From Sva-07 sp963752815 (lineage in GTDB: Bacteria > Actinomycetota > Acidimicrobiia > Acidimicrobiales > Ilumatobacteraceae), in assembly GCA_963752815.1 (NCBI GenBank), contig CAVVZI010000013.1, positions 1 to 64,000 of the forward strand: DNA of 64,000 nt. Direction: 5' to 3'. Position numbers and translations under genes: made by a program. This document shows positions 35,973 to 44,764 of the stretch, piece after piece. Every line of letters begins with the position of its first letter. Within the stretch, counting starts at the first letter, position 1. The notes below the pieces were generated by a model. That model ran no database searches and had not been told where the DNA came from. It was given only the letters and a program-made list of their open reading frames with translations.

Positions 35973-36114
35973 CGATCGGGCATTGACGCGGCGACGCGCA
36001 CGGCCGGTCGGCGCATGGTCGCCGAGGTGGCATAGTGGACGGCATCAACACCGGGAGGGGATGCCGGCACGCCGAACCCCCTCAGCTGACAAATCACCAG
36101 ATCAGAGGCCCACT

Positions 36115-37455
36115 GTGAGCGATCCATTCTTCCCCGACGTCGACGCCATCGCGTTCGAAGGCCGCGAGTCGGACAATCCCCTGGCATTCCGGTGGTACGA
36201 CCCCGACCGGGTCGTGGCCGGCCGCACGATGGCCGAGCACCTGCGCTTCGCGGTGTGCTACTGGCACTCGTTCAACTGGGACGGCTTCGACATCTTCGGT
36301 GCCGGCACGCTCGACCGGCCGTGGCTGCCGACGCTGAACCCGACGGTCGATCCGATGGTCGCCGCCAAGTCGAAGATGGACGCCGCGTTCGAGTTCGTGT
36401 CGAAGCTGGGCGTGCCGTTCTACTGCTTCCACGACCGCGACATCGCCCCCGAGGGCGCCACGTTCGCCGAGTCGTGCCGCAACCTCGACGAGATGGTCGA
36501 CCTGGCCGGCGAGCACCAGGAGCGCACCGGCGTGCAGCTGCTGTGGGGCACCGCGAACCTGTTCTCCAACCCCCGCTTCCAGGCCGGCGCGGCGACGAAC
36601 CCCGACCCGGAACTGTTCGCGTTCGCCGCGGCGCAGATCGCCCACTGCATGAACGCGACGCACCGGCTCGGTGGCGCCAACTACGTGTTGTGGGGTGGGC
36701 GCGAGGGCTACGAGACGTTGCTCAACACCGACATGCCGCGCGAGCTCGACCAGCTCGGCCGGTTCTTCAACATGGTCGTCGAGCACAAGTACGCCATCGG
36801 GTTCGAGGGCACGATCCTGATCGAGCCCAAGCCGTTCGAGCCGACCAAGCACCAGTACGACTACGACGTCGCCGCCGTGCATTCGTTCCTCACCCGCTAC
36901 GGGCTGGAGGACGAGGTGAAGGTCAACATCGAGGTCAACCACGCGACGTTGTCGGGCCACGACTTCCACCACGAGGTGGCCGCGGCGTTCGCCAACGGGA
37001 TCTTCGGTTCGATCGACGCCAACGCCGGCGACGACCGGCTCGGTTGGGACCTCGACCGGTTCCCGGTGTCGGTCGAGCAGATGTCGCTCGGGATGCTCGA
37101 GATCCTGCGCGGCGGCGGGTTCACGACCGGCGGGCTGAACTTCGACTCGAAGCTGCGCCGCCAGTCGATCGACCGCAACGACCTGTTCCACGCCCACATC
37201 GGCGGCATCGACACGATGGCCCACGCCCTCGTCGTCGCCGCCGACATCCTCGACGCCGGCACGCTCGATGCCCGCCGCGAGGAGCGCTACAGCGGATGGT
37301 CTGGCGAACTCGGCCAGTCGATCACCGACGGCAAGCACACGCTGGCGTCACTCCACGAGCGCGCCCTGGCCGACGACCCGAAGATCGTCCGCCAGAGCGG
37401 CCAGCAGGAACAGCTCGAGAACCTCGTCGCGAAACACATCGACCTCGCCCGCTGA
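36115..37455 (+). CDS. xylA: xylose isomerase
   Basis: 446 residues; GTG 36115 gives SDPFFPDVDAIAFEGRESDN. Metal and substrate motifs are complete: VPFYCFHDRDIAPEG (catalytic His), NYVLWGGREGYETLLNTD, GTILIEPKPFEPTKHQYDYD, VNIEVNHATLSGHDFHHEV, GSIDANAGDDRLGWDLDRFP and NFDSKLRRQSIDRNDLFHAH. Length and the VNHATLSGHxFxHE form fit the longer (class II) isomerases. Converts D-xylose to D-xylulose; pairs with the XylFGH-type importer at 26.5-29.9 kb. No xylB or regulator is seen nearby. An upstream ATG at 36061 is less likely. Confidence 0.95.
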   Translation: MSDPFFPDVDAIAFEGRESDNPLAFRWYDPDRVVAGRTMAEHLRFAVCYWHSFNWDGFDIFGAGTLDRPWLPTLNPTVDPMVAAKSKMDAAFEFVSKLGVPFYCFHDRDIAPEGATFAESCRNLDEMVDLAGEHQERTGVQLLWGTANLFSNPRFQAGAATNPDPELFAFAAAQIAHCMNATHRLGGANYVLWGGREGYETLLNTDMPRELDQLGRFFNMVVEHKYAIGFEGTILIEPKPFEPTKHQYDYDVAAVHSFLTRYGLEDEVKVNIEVNHATLSGHDFHHEVAAAFANGIFGSIDANAGDDRLGWDLDRFPVSVEQMSLGMLEILRGGGFTTGGLNFDSKLRRQSIDRNDLFHAHIGGIDTMAHALVVAADILDAGTLDARREERYSGWSGELGQSITDGKHTLASLHERALADDPKIVRQSGQQEQLENLVAKHIDLAR

Positions 37456-37491
37456 ACCTGTCGCGCGGGGTCAGGCACTTCGCAACAGGTT
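37455..37491. repeat. RAYT-associated palindrome, family B copy 1
   Basis: AACCTGTCGCG...CGCAACAGGTT with the asymmetric core GGGGTCAGGCAC. It begins at the last base of the xylA stop, and the stop codon of the RAYT gene (TGA inside the core, 37471-37473) lies within it. In inverted orientation to copy 2 on the other side of the transposase gene. Confidence 0.8.
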
Positions 37492-38358
37492 GCGCCGGGC
37501 GAACAGCTCGTCGAGCACCCGTCCGTGCAGCGATGGCAACCCTCGATCGCGGCTGGCCGCAACGCGACCTCGGCGGGCAATGGTCCGCACGCTGGACGCT
37601 GTGGCGAGGTGGAACCGGTCGGCGAGGTCGGTCGCCGGTGCGAGGCGGAGTTCGACAGCCAGCATGAGGGCGACCGTGCGCGCGGCGTTGGATCGTCCCG
37701 GCGCGGCCGACGTGATCGATCCCACGTCGACGCCAGCAACAGCACCGACGACCTCGAGCAGTCGATCGAACGAGAGGTGATGGCCCAGCATCGCGAGAGC
37801 GCCCGCGTCGATCTCGTCGGTCGGTTGGGGCGTCTCGACGAAGGCTCGATGCGCCTTGGCGTCGGACCCGACCAACGCGGTGACCTCGTCGAGAGTCAGC
37901 CACGGCGGCGGGCGGCGCCGCCCGAGGTAGACGCCGTAGCTCGACCACCGATAGGCCGCCAGCGACTCGATCGATACGAACGCGAGGGGGTTGCGGTGGA
38001 CGTAGCGCGTGAGCCGGGCCAGCTGTTCGTTCGTCGTGATGTCGACCGAGTGGAATCGTCCACGGAACAGTGGACCGTCACGCCGATAGCGCTCGTTGTA
38101 GGACTGCGTGTACCGACGTTCGACGGACTGCATCGCACGCGAGAGTCCGCCGATCGGGCAATGGACGACGAGGTGGAAGTGGTTCGTCATCAGGCAATAC
38201 GCGTGGATCTCGATGCCGAAGCGGCCGACTGCGTCGGCGAGCAAGCTCTCGAACTGGACCAGATCGACATCGTTGCTGAAGATGTCCTGGCGGTCGGCGC
38301 CACGATTCATCAGGTGGTACCAGCGATTGGGCACGTCGGGGCGGAGTGGTCGTGGCAT
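37471..38358 (-). CDS. REP-associated tyrosine transposase (RAYT)
   Basis: 295 residues from MPRPLRPDVPNRWYHLMNRG. Y1/HUH nuclease fold: YHLMNRGADRQDIFSNDVDL, the HUH motif in YCLMTNHFHLVVHCPIGGLS (HFH), and the helix with the catalytic Tyr, RAMQSVERRYTQSYNERY, followed by RDGPLFRGRFHSVDI and LTRYVHRNPLAF, which are typical of RAYT/TnpA-REP proteins. The C-terminal 100 residues include a DnaA-like or HTH segment (AARTVALMLAVELRLAPATD). Flanked by inverted copies of palindrome B, the arrangement of REP-RAYT modules, in which the enzyme cuts and spreads REP sequences. Confidence 0.88.
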   Translation of the reverse strand: MPRPLRPDVPNRWYHLMNRGADRQDIFSNDVDLVQFESLLADAVGRFGIEIHAYCLMTNHFHLVVHCPIGGLSRAMQSVERRYTQSYNERYRRDGPLFRGRFHSVDITTNEQLARLTRYVHRNPLAFVSIESLAAYRWSSYGVYLGRRRPPPWLTLDEVTALVGSDAKAHRAFVETPQPTDEIDAGALAMLGHHLSFDRLLEVVGAVAGVDVGSITSAAPGRSNAARTVALMLAVELRLAPATDLADRFHLATASSVRTIARRGRVAASRDRGLPSLHGRVLDELFARRNLLRSA

Positions 38359-38407
38359 GAGTCCAGGATGAACGGCGGGTGTGACGGCGAACGGCGCGAG
38401 TGGCGCC

Positions 38408-38443
38408 AACCTGTTGCGTTGTGCCTGACCCCGCGGACAGGTT
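38408..38443. repeat. RAYT-associated palindrome, family B copy 2
   Basis: AACCTGTTGCG...CCGCGGACAGGTT with core GTGCCTGACCCC, i.e. the reverse complement orientation of copy 1. Located 50 bases upstream of the RAYT start and 15 bases from the suf operator. Confidence 0.8.
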
Positions 38444-38458
38444 GACCGTGCAACAAGT

Positions 38459-38488
38459 GATTTCTCCTATGGCGGTAGGGGTAATTCG
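38459..38488. promoter_or_regulatory. SUF operator 1 (sufC1-S-U) and promoter
   Basis: Core CTATGGCGGTAG (38467-38478) flanked by ATTTCTC and GGGGTAATT, nearly palindromic. The same 12-mer occurs before sufB and CTACGGCCGTAG before sufD. A -10 box TAGAAT follows at 38499-38504, eight bases before the GTG start, so the mRNA is almost leaderless and the operator covers the -35 region. Confidence 0.75.
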
Positions 38489-38511
38489 GGAACGGGCGTA
38501 GAATCGCACTC

Positions 38512-39319
38512 GTGAACACGCTCTTTCGGGTCGAGGGGTTGCACGTACGACCCGCGGCGAACGACCTCGCCACCGAACGTCCGCCGATCCTGCGGGGTCT
38601 CGACCTCACGGTGAACGCCGGCGAAGTGCACGCGATCATGGGCCCCAACGGCTCGGGCAAGTCGACCCTCGGCAGCACGCTCATGGGCTCCCCCGAGTAC
38701 GAGGTCACCGCCGGAACGATCGAGTTCCTCGGCGACGACGTCACCGAACTGGCCGACCGACGAGCGGGCCAAGGCCGGCATGTTCCTCGCCTTCCAGTAC
38801 CCCCAGGAGATCGCCGGCGTCTCGGTCATCCAGTTCCTCCGCCAGGCCCAGTCGGCCCGCAAGGGCATCGACCTGTCGGTGCTCGAACTGCGCCTCGCCA
38901 CGATGGACTGGATGAAGCGGCTCGGCATGGACTCCTCCTTCGTCGACCGCTACCTCAACGAGGGATTCTCCGGCGGCGAGAAGAAGCGCAACGAGATCAT
39001 GCAGATGGCGATCCTCGAACCCGAACTCGCCATCCTCGACGAGACCGACTCCGGCCTCGACATCGACGCGCTGCGGGTCGTCGCCCAGGGGATCCGCGAG
39101 GTCCGCGCCGACCGGCCGTCGATGGGTGTCGTGATGATCACCCACTACCAACGCCTGCTCGACGAGGTCACCCCCGACCACATCCACATCCTCGTCGACG
39201 GCCGCATCGTCGCCACCGGCGGCATGGAACTCGCCGAGCAACTCGAACGCGACGGCTACGACGCCTTCCGGCCGACGGTCGGTGCCGCCGCCGGCGGGTC
39301 GACGGTCACCGGGAGCTGA
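38512..39319 (+). CDS. sufC: Fe-S assembly ATPase SufC (copy 1), one frameshift
   Basis: GTG 38512 starts NTLFRVEGLHVRPAANDLAT; Walker A IMGPNGSGKSTLGSTLMG. One extra base near 38758 shifts the frame before AKAGMFLAFQYPQEIAGVSV. Then FSGGEKKRNEIMQMAILEPE (signature), AILDETDSGLDIDALRVVAQ (Walker B, D-loop) and VMITHYQRLLDEVTPDHIHI. This is the canonical SufC sequence pattern. Drives Fe-S cluster assembly on the SufBD scaffold. First gene of the sufC-S-U unit, 5 bases before sufS. Confidence 0.92.
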
Positions 39320-39324
39320 GCACG

Positions 39325-40557
39325 ATGACGCTCGACGTCGCCACGATCCGCAAGGAGTTCCCGATCCTCGATCGCGAGATCGACGGCGCCCCGATCGTGT
39401 ACCTCGACTCGGGCAACACGTCGCAGAAGCCGCGGCAGGTCATCGACGCGATGTCGACCTTCCTCGAACAGTCGTACGCGCCGATCAACCGCAGCTCCTA
39501 CCGCCTCGCCGGCGAGGCCACCGACGCCTACGAGCACGGCCGCCAGTCGATCGCCCGCTTCATCAACGCGCCGAGCGCCGACGAGGTCGTGTTCACCAAG
39601 AACGCCACCGAGTCGATCAACCTCGTCGCCCAGACCTGGGGTCGAACGAACCTGAAGGCAGGCGACGTCGTGGTCCTCACCGAGATGGAGCACCACGCCA
39701 ACATCGTGCCGTGGCACATGCTGGCGGCCGAGCGCGGCATCGAGATCCGCTGGATCCCCCTCACCGCCGACTACCGACTCGACACGACCGACCTCGGCCG
39801 CCTCCTCGACGGCGCCAAGGTGTTGTCGTTCACGGCGATGAGCAACGTCCTCGGCACGCTGCCGCCGGTCGCCGACCTCTGTGCGGCCGCCCACGACGCC
39901 GGCGCGCTGGCGATCGTCGACGCCTGCCAGTTCGTGCCGCACAACCCGACCGACGTCCAGGCCTGGGACGCCGACTTCGTCGCGTTCTCGAGCCACAAGA
40001 TGTGCGGCCCGTCGGGCATCGGGATGCTGTGGGGGCGGATGGAACTGCTCGACGCGATGCCACCGTTCCTCGGCGGCGGCAACATGATCGACACCGTCAC
40101 GTTCGAGGGCTTCACCACCGCACCCGTGCCGGCGAAGTACGAAGCCGGCACGCCGGCCATCGCCGAAGCGGTCGGGCTCGGCGCCGCCGTCGACTTCCTC
40201 GAGTCGATCGGCATGGATGTGATCCGCCAGCACGAGATGGAACTCACCCGCTACGCGCTCGACACGCTCAACGATCGGTTCGGCGACGACATCACGATCT
40301 ACGGGCCCGACGACGTCGAGCACCGCGGCGGCGTGATCAGCTTCGCCTTCCGCGATCTGCACCCGCACGACGTGAGCCAGGTGCTCGACCAACACAACGT
40401 GTGCGTGCGCGCCGGCCACCACTGCGCCAAGCCGCTGATGAAGTCGCTCGGCGTCAACGCCACCACCCGGGCGAGCCTCTACCTCTACAACGACCGCGAC
40501 GATGTCGATGCGCTCGCTGATGCGCTCGACGGTGCAACGGATATCTTCGGACTCTGA
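39325..40557 (+). CDS. sufS: cysteine desulfurase SufS
   Basis: 410 residues. PLP-dependent group II desulfurase: the PLP Lys is in FVAFSSHKMCGPSGIGMLWG and the persulfide-forming Cys in VCVRAGHHCAKPLMKSLGV; other signatures are YLDSGNTSQKPRQVIDAM, VVFTKNATESINLVAQTW and LTEMEHHANIVPWHMLA. Releases sulfur from cysteine and hands it to SufU, whose gene overlaps (TGATG at 40555-40559). ATG 39325. Confidence 0.95.
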   Translation: MTLDVATIRKEFPILDREIDGAPIVYLDSGNTSQKPRQVIDAMSTFLEQSYAPINRSSYRLAGEATDAYEHGRQSIARFINAPSADEVVFTKNATESINLVAQTWGRTNLKAGDVVVLTEMEHHANIVPWHMLAAERGIEIRWIPLTADYRLDTTDLGRLLDGAKVLSFTAMSNVLGTLPPVADLCAAAHDAGALAIVDACQFVPHNPTDVQAWDADFVAFSSHKMCGPSGIGMLWGRMELLDAMPPFLGGGNMIDTVTFEGFTTAPVPAKYEAGTPAIAEAVGLGAAVDFLESIGMDVIRQHEMELTRYALDTLNDRFGDDITIYGPDDVEHRGGVISFAFRDLHPHDVSQVLDQHNVCVRAGHHCAKPLMKSLGVNATTRASLYLYNDRDDVDALADALDGATDIFGL

Positions 40558-41024
40558 TGCCTGGCCTCGAAGACCTCTACCGCGAGATCATTCTCGACCA
40601 CTACCGCACCCCGCGGAATCGTGGTGAACTCGAGTCGCCACCCGCCGTGGAGTCCAACGGACACAATCCACTGTGCGGCGACGAGATCACCGTGTACCTG
40701 CTCGTCGACGGCGAGGGCGCCGACGCGGTGGTGAGCGACATCAAGATCGGCGGCCAGGGCTGTTCGATCTCGCAGTCGTCGGCGTCGATGATGTCGCAGG
40801 CCGTCAAGGGCAAGTCGGTCGCCGAGGCGCGAGCGCTCATCCGCCGGTTCAAGTCGATGATGTCGATCGACACCGGCGACGACGACAACGGCGCCGCCGA
40901 CGAGGTCGCCCTCGGCGATCTCGAGGCCCTGCAGGGCGTCGTGAAGTTCCCGGTGCGGATCAAGTGCGCCGTGCTCGGGTGGAACACCCTGAACCAAGCG
41001 CTCGACGAAGCCGCCGCCCACTGA
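40557..41024 (+). CDS. sufU: SufU zinc-dependent sulfur-transfer protein
   Basis: 155 residues, MPGLEDLYREIILDHYRTPR. The IscU-like fold with Cys in NPLCGDEITVYL, GGQGCSISQSSASMMSQAVK (with the Actinobacteria/Firmicutes insertion after it) and RIKCAVLGWNTLNQAL, plus Asp of GDE as the zinc ligand. Accepts sulfur from SufS. The start overlaps the sufS stop by one base. Confidence 0.94.
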   Translation: MPGLEDLYREIILDHYRTPRNRGELESPPAVESNGHNPLCGDEITVYLLVDGEGADAVVSDIKIGGQGCSISQSSASMMSQAVKGKSVAEARALIRRFKSMMSIDTGDDDNGAADEVALGDLEALQGVVKFPVRIKCAVLGWNTLNQALDEAAAH

Positions 41025-41028
41025 CATC

Positions 41029-41724
41029 GTGACGGATCCCGAGCCGCCCGACGCTCCGGCCCTGGCGCCCGATCATTCGGCACTCCCACCCGACCAGGCC
41101 GAGGCCCGAGCCCGTGTCGGCAGTTCGCTCCGCCGGCTCGGTCACGTGCTCGTCGGCCATCACGCCACGGTCACCCAGCTCGATGCGCTCACCGACGACC
41201 TCGATCGACAGGCCGCGGCGATCGCCGGAAACGACGTGCGCGTCCGCGTCATCGAGCGGCCCACCGGCGACTGGGGTCCCGCTCCGGCCAGTGGCGAGGC
41301 CATGTTCAGCTACGACGAGCGTCCGTTCTCGGGGCGCTCGTCGCCCTGGGGGCTCGACCTCGACGTCGTGCGCGATGGCGACGAAGCGGTCGCCACCGTC
41401 ACGCTCGACTCCGCCCACGAAGGCGCCCCGGGGCGATCGCACGGTGGCATCGTCGCAGCACTGTTCGACGATGTGTTCGGCTTCGTGCTGACCATCAACG
41501 AGCAGCCCGCGTTCACCGGCGAGCTGACCGTCCGCTACGAACGCGGCGTTCCGCTGCACGTGCCGCTCGAGTGCCGCGCCCGCCTGACCGAGGTCGACGG
41601 CCGCAAGATGTACATGACCGCCGAGTTGACCGGCACGGACGGCGATGACGCCGCGGTGGTCTACTGCCGGTCGCGGGCGATCTTCATCGCCATCCTGCCC
41701 GAAACGTTCGGCCGCGGCGCCTGA
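41029..41724 (+). CDS. PaaI-type hotdog-fold thioesterase
   Basis: 231 residues, GTG 41029, four bases after sufU. The N-terminal helical extension is about 95 residues; the hotdog domain has the PaaI core APGRSHGGIVAALFDDVFGF (HGG then acidic catalytic residue), FTGELTVRYERGVPLHVPLE and GRKMYMTAELTGTDGDDAAV. Hydrolyses an acyl- or aryl-CoA. Its place at the end of the suf unit may be mere operon sharing. A hairpin (41764-41815) follows. Confidence 0.85.
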   Translation: MTDPEPPDAPALAPDHSALPPDQAEARARVGSSLRRLGHVLVGHHATVTQLDALTDDLDRQAAAIAGNDVRVRVIERPTGDWGPAPASGEAMFSYDERPFSGRSSPWGLDLDVVRDGDEAVATVTLDSAHEGAPGRSHGGIVAALFDDVFGFVLTINEQPAFTGELTVRYERGVPLHVPLECRARLTEVDGRKMYMTAELTGTDGDDAAVVYCRSRAIFIAILPETFGRGA

Positions 41725-41763
41725 CATCCTCCGACGGCCCTGTCTCGGCAGGCCGTCAATCCA

Positions 41764-41815
41764 CGTTTGCGTCGGGATTTCCGAGGACCGGTTCTCCGAA
41801 ATTTTGACGCAAACG
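41764..41815. repeat. long imperfect palindrome, family D
   Basis: The outer arms CGTTTGCGTC (41764-41773) and GACGCAAACG (41806-41815) pair perfectly; inner GATTTCCGAGGACC and GGTTCTCCGAAATT pair with few mismatches. Located between convergent genes (thioesterase and YbaK-like). I saw no second copy in the window. May be a terminator or a REP-like element. Confidence 0.6.
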
Positions 41816-41863
41816 AGGATCGGGTCGCGTCGCGGCGCTCAGGGCGATCGGGGTTGGCGGTGT

Positions 41864-42346
41864 TCAGGCGCGGCGCAGGTCGGTGACGACGCCGCTGCTG
41901 GCGCGGACGAGGTCGGCCGGCGACAACGAGAACACGTCGTGCCACGTACCGGCGGCGGCCCAGACGACGTCGTACTGCAGCAGATCCGGATCGACGAACG
42001 TCGCCAGCGCGGACGTGTGCCCGAACGGTGGCACTCCGCCGATCGGGAAGCCGGTCGCCTCGCGCACGACGTCGGCGTCGACCCGCGAGCACGTCGTTCC
42101 GCCGGCCGCGGCCGCCAGCTTCTTCTCATCGAGCTGGTTCGATCCGCTGACGCAGGCCAACACGACCTCGCCGTCGACGGCGAAGATCAGGCTCTTCACG
42201 ATCTGGCCGACGTCGCAGCCGATGGCAGCCGCGGCGTCGGCGGCGGTCTTGCTGCCTTCCGGAAAGCGAACCGGTTCGACGTCGAGGCCGGCCGCTCGGC
42301 CGGCGTCGATCACACGTCGCACGTTCCTGTGCACGGGTTCAGTCAT
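41864..42346 (-). CDS. YbaK/ProX-type aminoacyl-tRNA deacylase
   Basis: 160 residues. The YbaK/EbsC fold: AAAAIGCDVGQIVKSLIFAV (with the catalytic Lys in IVKS), VLACVSGSNQLDEKKLAAAA, GFPIGGVPPFGHTSALATFV (the GxxPFG segment) and a C-terminal DVVWAAAGTWHDVFSLSPAD. Hydrolyses misacylated tRNA (Cys-tRNA(Pro) or Ala-tRNA(Pro) in characterised members). The start overlaps the end of the MFS gene by 8 bases. Confidence 0.88.
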   Translation of the reverse strand: MTEPVHRNVRRVIDAGRAAGLDVEPVRFPEGSKTAADAAAAIGCDVGQIVKSLIFAVDGEVVLACVSGSNQLDEKKLAAAAGGTTCSRVDADVVREATGFPIGGVPPFGHTSALATFVDPDLLQYDVVWAAAGTWHDVFSLSPADLVRASSGVVTDLRRA

Positions 42347-43565
42347 GTTCGGCGACGGTAGCGGGACCAGCGACGGCGAAGATGATCATCCCGAGCAGGG
42401 AACAGATCGCGGCGACCGAGTACGGAATCCGGTAGGAGCCCGCCTGGTCGTACAGCCAGCCGATGAGCAGCGGGCCGCAGGCCGTGCCGACGACCGACAC
42501 GAGCTGCGAACGTCCGAAGATGCGCGGGTAGTCACGCACCCCGAACCGCTCGGCCATCAGCAGCGGCTGCAGCATGAGGATGTTGCCGATCGTGAGCCCG
42601 AACAGGATGATCGCGGCGAAGATCAACCACGTCGTCGCGGCGAGGCCGAGCGTCACCAACGCCACCGCCTGGATCCCGGCGAGGATCACCGTGAAGCGCA
42701 TCATCGGCATCAGCTGCACCGTCCGCCCGCCGATCAGCCGCGCCACGACGGACGTGGCAGCGAGCACCGTGATCGCGAACTGCGCGGTGCTCGCGTCGGT
42801 GCGGTCCTCCACGAGCTTCACGAGTTGCTGGATGCCACCGACCTGCGAGCCGAGGGCGAACACGTACCCGATCGTCACGGCGACGAAGAACCGGGTGCGC
42901 ACGGCCACGTCGAAGCGGGTGCCGGTGGGCGGCGCGGCGACCTCGCCGACCGCGAGCCGTTCACCGTCTGGCGCCCATCCGTCGGCCTCGGGATCGGGAC
43001 GGATCATCCACCACGCGAACGGCACCGTCCCGACCACGAACACCAGGCCGAGCCAGGGCGTCCCGGCCTCGAGACCCCGCGTGTCGAGCAGCCGTTTGGC
43101 GAACGGCGTGATGACGATGCCGCCCACCGACAGGCCGGTCGAGGCAACCGACAATGCCACCGAACGGCGGACGTGGAACCAACGGGTCACGACGGTGGTC
43201 GCCGGCACGAGACCGGCGGCGGCGAACCCGACGCCGAAGAACGCATAGTCGACGAACAGTTGCCACTGCTCCTCGACGCGGCCGAGCAGCGCCAGCGACA
43301 CGCCGCCGATGACGCCTCCCGCGAGGATCACGTACCGGACGTCGTACACGGCGATGATGCGGGCCACGACCACGCCGATCACGCCGCCGACGACGAAGAA
43401 CAGCGTGGTGGCAAGCGAGATCGTTGCCAGCGCCCAGCCCTTCTCGTTGCTGAACGCGTTGAGGTAGACCGCGAGTCCGTAGAACCCGAGACCCGACGCC
43501 GTCATGAGCACGATGAAGCACCCGGTGACCACACGCCAGCCGGGAAAGCGATCGGCCGGGCTCAC
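42339..43565 (-). CDS. MFS transporter (monocarboxylate/oxalate-formate antiporter type)
   Basis: 408 residues, 12 predicted helices, MSPADRFPGWRVVTGCFIVL. GWRVVTG at the N-terminus, the A-motif-like GGVIGVVVARIIAVYDVRYV between helices 2 and 3, and WFHVRRSVALSVASTGLSVG (RR-xA-xxxASTGxSxGG) are typical of the OFA/MCT subfamily, which carries small carboxylates. Substrate unknown. Begins 62 bases after sufC2 on the same strand. Confidence 0.85.
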   Translation of the reverse strand: MSPADRFPGWRVVTGCFIVLMTASGLGFYGLAVYLNAFSNEKGWALATISLATTLFFVVGGVIGVVVARIIAVYDVRYVILAGGVIGGVSLALLGRVEEQWQLFVDYAFFGVGFAAAGLVPATTVVTRWFHVRRSVALSVASTGLSVGGIVITPFAKRLLDTRGLEAGTPWLGLVFVVGTVPFAWWMIRPDPEADGWAPDGERLAVGEVAAPPTGTRFDVAVRTRFFVAVTIGYVFALGSQVGGIQQLVKLVEDRTDASTAQFAITVLAATSVVARLIGGRTVQLMPMMRFTVILAGIQAVALVTLGLAATTWLIFAAIILFGLTIGNILMLQPLLMAERFGVRDYPRIFGRSQLVSVVGTACGPLLIGWLYDQAGSYRIPYSVAAICSLLGMIIFAVAGPATVAEHD

Positions 43566-43627
43566 CGCCGCGACGCTAGGGGGACGGCCACGCGCGGCCC
43601 GACTCGGCCGGGCTCACGCTGCCGGTC

Positions 43628-44431
43628 TCAGAGGGCGAACAGGTCGTCGAGCCCGCCGGGCACGGCACCGTCATCGGCGGCTGCGGCATCGCCGGCGAAC
43701 GCGGCGTATCCGTCGGTTTCGAGCTGCAGTGCCAACTCGGGCCCGCCGCTGGCCACGATCCGTCCCTGGGCGAGGATGTGCACGTGGTCGGGCTTCAGCT
43801 CGTGGAGCAGCCGGTTGTAGTGCGTGATCGCCAGCACGCCGAGCGGTTCGGCGTCGCCGTTGCGATCGTTGCTCATCGCCTCGACGCGACGGGCACAGTC
43901 GCGCAGGGCGTCGATGTCGAGACCGGAGTCGAGCTCGTCGAGCATCGCGATCCGGGGCTGGAGGATCGCCAGCTGCAGCGTCTCGTTGCGCTTCTTCTCG
44001 CCGCCCGACAGATCGACGTTGAGCGCCCGATCGAGGAACCGCTCGTCGAATCCGATCCGACCGGCCTCCGCACGGAGCAGCGCGTCGAGACCAGCGGACG
44101 ACCGGCCACGGCTCGCCAACGCCTCGGTGAGCACGTCGTCGAGCATCACGCCGGGCACCTCGGTCGGGTACTGCATCACGAGATGGAGCCCGGCGACCGC
44201 GCGCTGCCACGCCGGCAGGGCGAGCATGTCGACGCCATCGAGCGTGACCGAGCCGGCGGTGACGGTGTAGCCCGGCTTGCCCATGACGACGCCCGACAGC
44301 GTGCTCTTGCCGGCCCCGTTCGGACCCATCACCGCGTGGACCTCGCCGGAGCTGACCGTGAGGTCGATGCCGCGGAGGATCTCCTTGTCGCCGACCGCGG
44401 CGTGCAGGTTCTTGATCTCGAGGGTGCTCAC
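43628..44431 (-). CDS. sufC: SufC-like Fe-S assembly ATPase (copy 2)
   Basis: 267 residues, GTG 44431 overlapping the Rieske gene stop (GTGA). VSTLEIKNLHAAVGDKEILR, Walker A MGPNGAGKSTLSGVVMGKPG, signature LSGGEKKRNETLQLAILQPR, Walker B AMLDELDSGLDIDALRDCAR and LAITHYNRLLHELKPDHVHI. It diverges from copy 1 in the part contacting SufBD (LHLVMQYPTEVPGVMLDDVL instead of FLAFQYPQEIAGVSVIQFL) and carries an Ala/Asp-rich tail. Being in one operon with sufD it is the likely partner of SufBD; whether copy 1 is redundant is open. Confidence 0.92.
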   Translation of the reverse strand: MSTLEIKNLHAAVGDKEILRGIDLTVSSGEVHAVMGPNGAGKSTLSGVVMGKPGYTVTAGSVTLDGVDMLALPAWQRAVAGLHLVMQYPTEVPGVMLDDVLTEALASRGRSSAGLDALLRAEAGRIGFDERFLDRALNVDLSGGEKKRNETLQLAILQPRIAMLDELDSGLDIDALRDCARRVEAMSNDRNGDAEPLGVLAITHYNRLLHELKPDHVHILAQGRIVASGGPELALQLETDGYAAFAGDAAAADDGAVPGGLDDLFAL

Positions 44432-44764
44432 GACGCGTGCTCCTTGCCGGCCGACGCGTTCAACCTGACGACGACCTCGCCGTCGACGACCGTGGCGTCG
44501 TGTACGGCGATCGGTTGGGTGGCGGGCAGCGTGACCGCCGCGCCGGTGACGAGGCTGAACATGCTGCCGTGCTTCGGGCACTCGATCTCGAGCTCGTCGC
44601 ACCACACGTCGCCGCCCGACAGGAGTATGTGGGCGTGGCTGCAGATGTCGTCGACCGCGTGGACCGTCGTCGCCGATGCGCACGACCGCGACGGGCACGC
44701 CGTCGACCTCGAACCCGCGGACAGTGCCGTCGTCGAGTTCGTCGAACGAGCAGACGCGGGTCAT
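44428..44764 (-). CDS. Rieske [2Fe-2S] ferredoxin, one frameshift
   Basis: ATG 44764 (overlapping the sufD stop, ATGA). MTRVCSFDELDDGTVRGFEV and VPVAVVRIGDD, an indel near 44683, then VHAVDDICSHAHILLSGGDV and ELEIECPKHGSMFSLVTGAA: both cluster-binding pairs CxH and CxxH are present. About 110 residues. Rieske ferredoxins of this type are standard members of actinobacterial suf operons, presumably as electron donors or targets in assembly. Confidence 0.88.

Noticed and set aside
36192..37667. A 491-codon open frame overlapping xylose isomerase
   Set aside because: Different frame of the xylA gene with Arg/Pro-rich nonsense; xylA itself matches the family over its whole length.
41883..43820. 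A 645-codon open frame on the plus strand
   Set aside because: Antisense to the YbaK-like gene, the MFS transporter and the end of sufC2; composition typical of a shadow frame.
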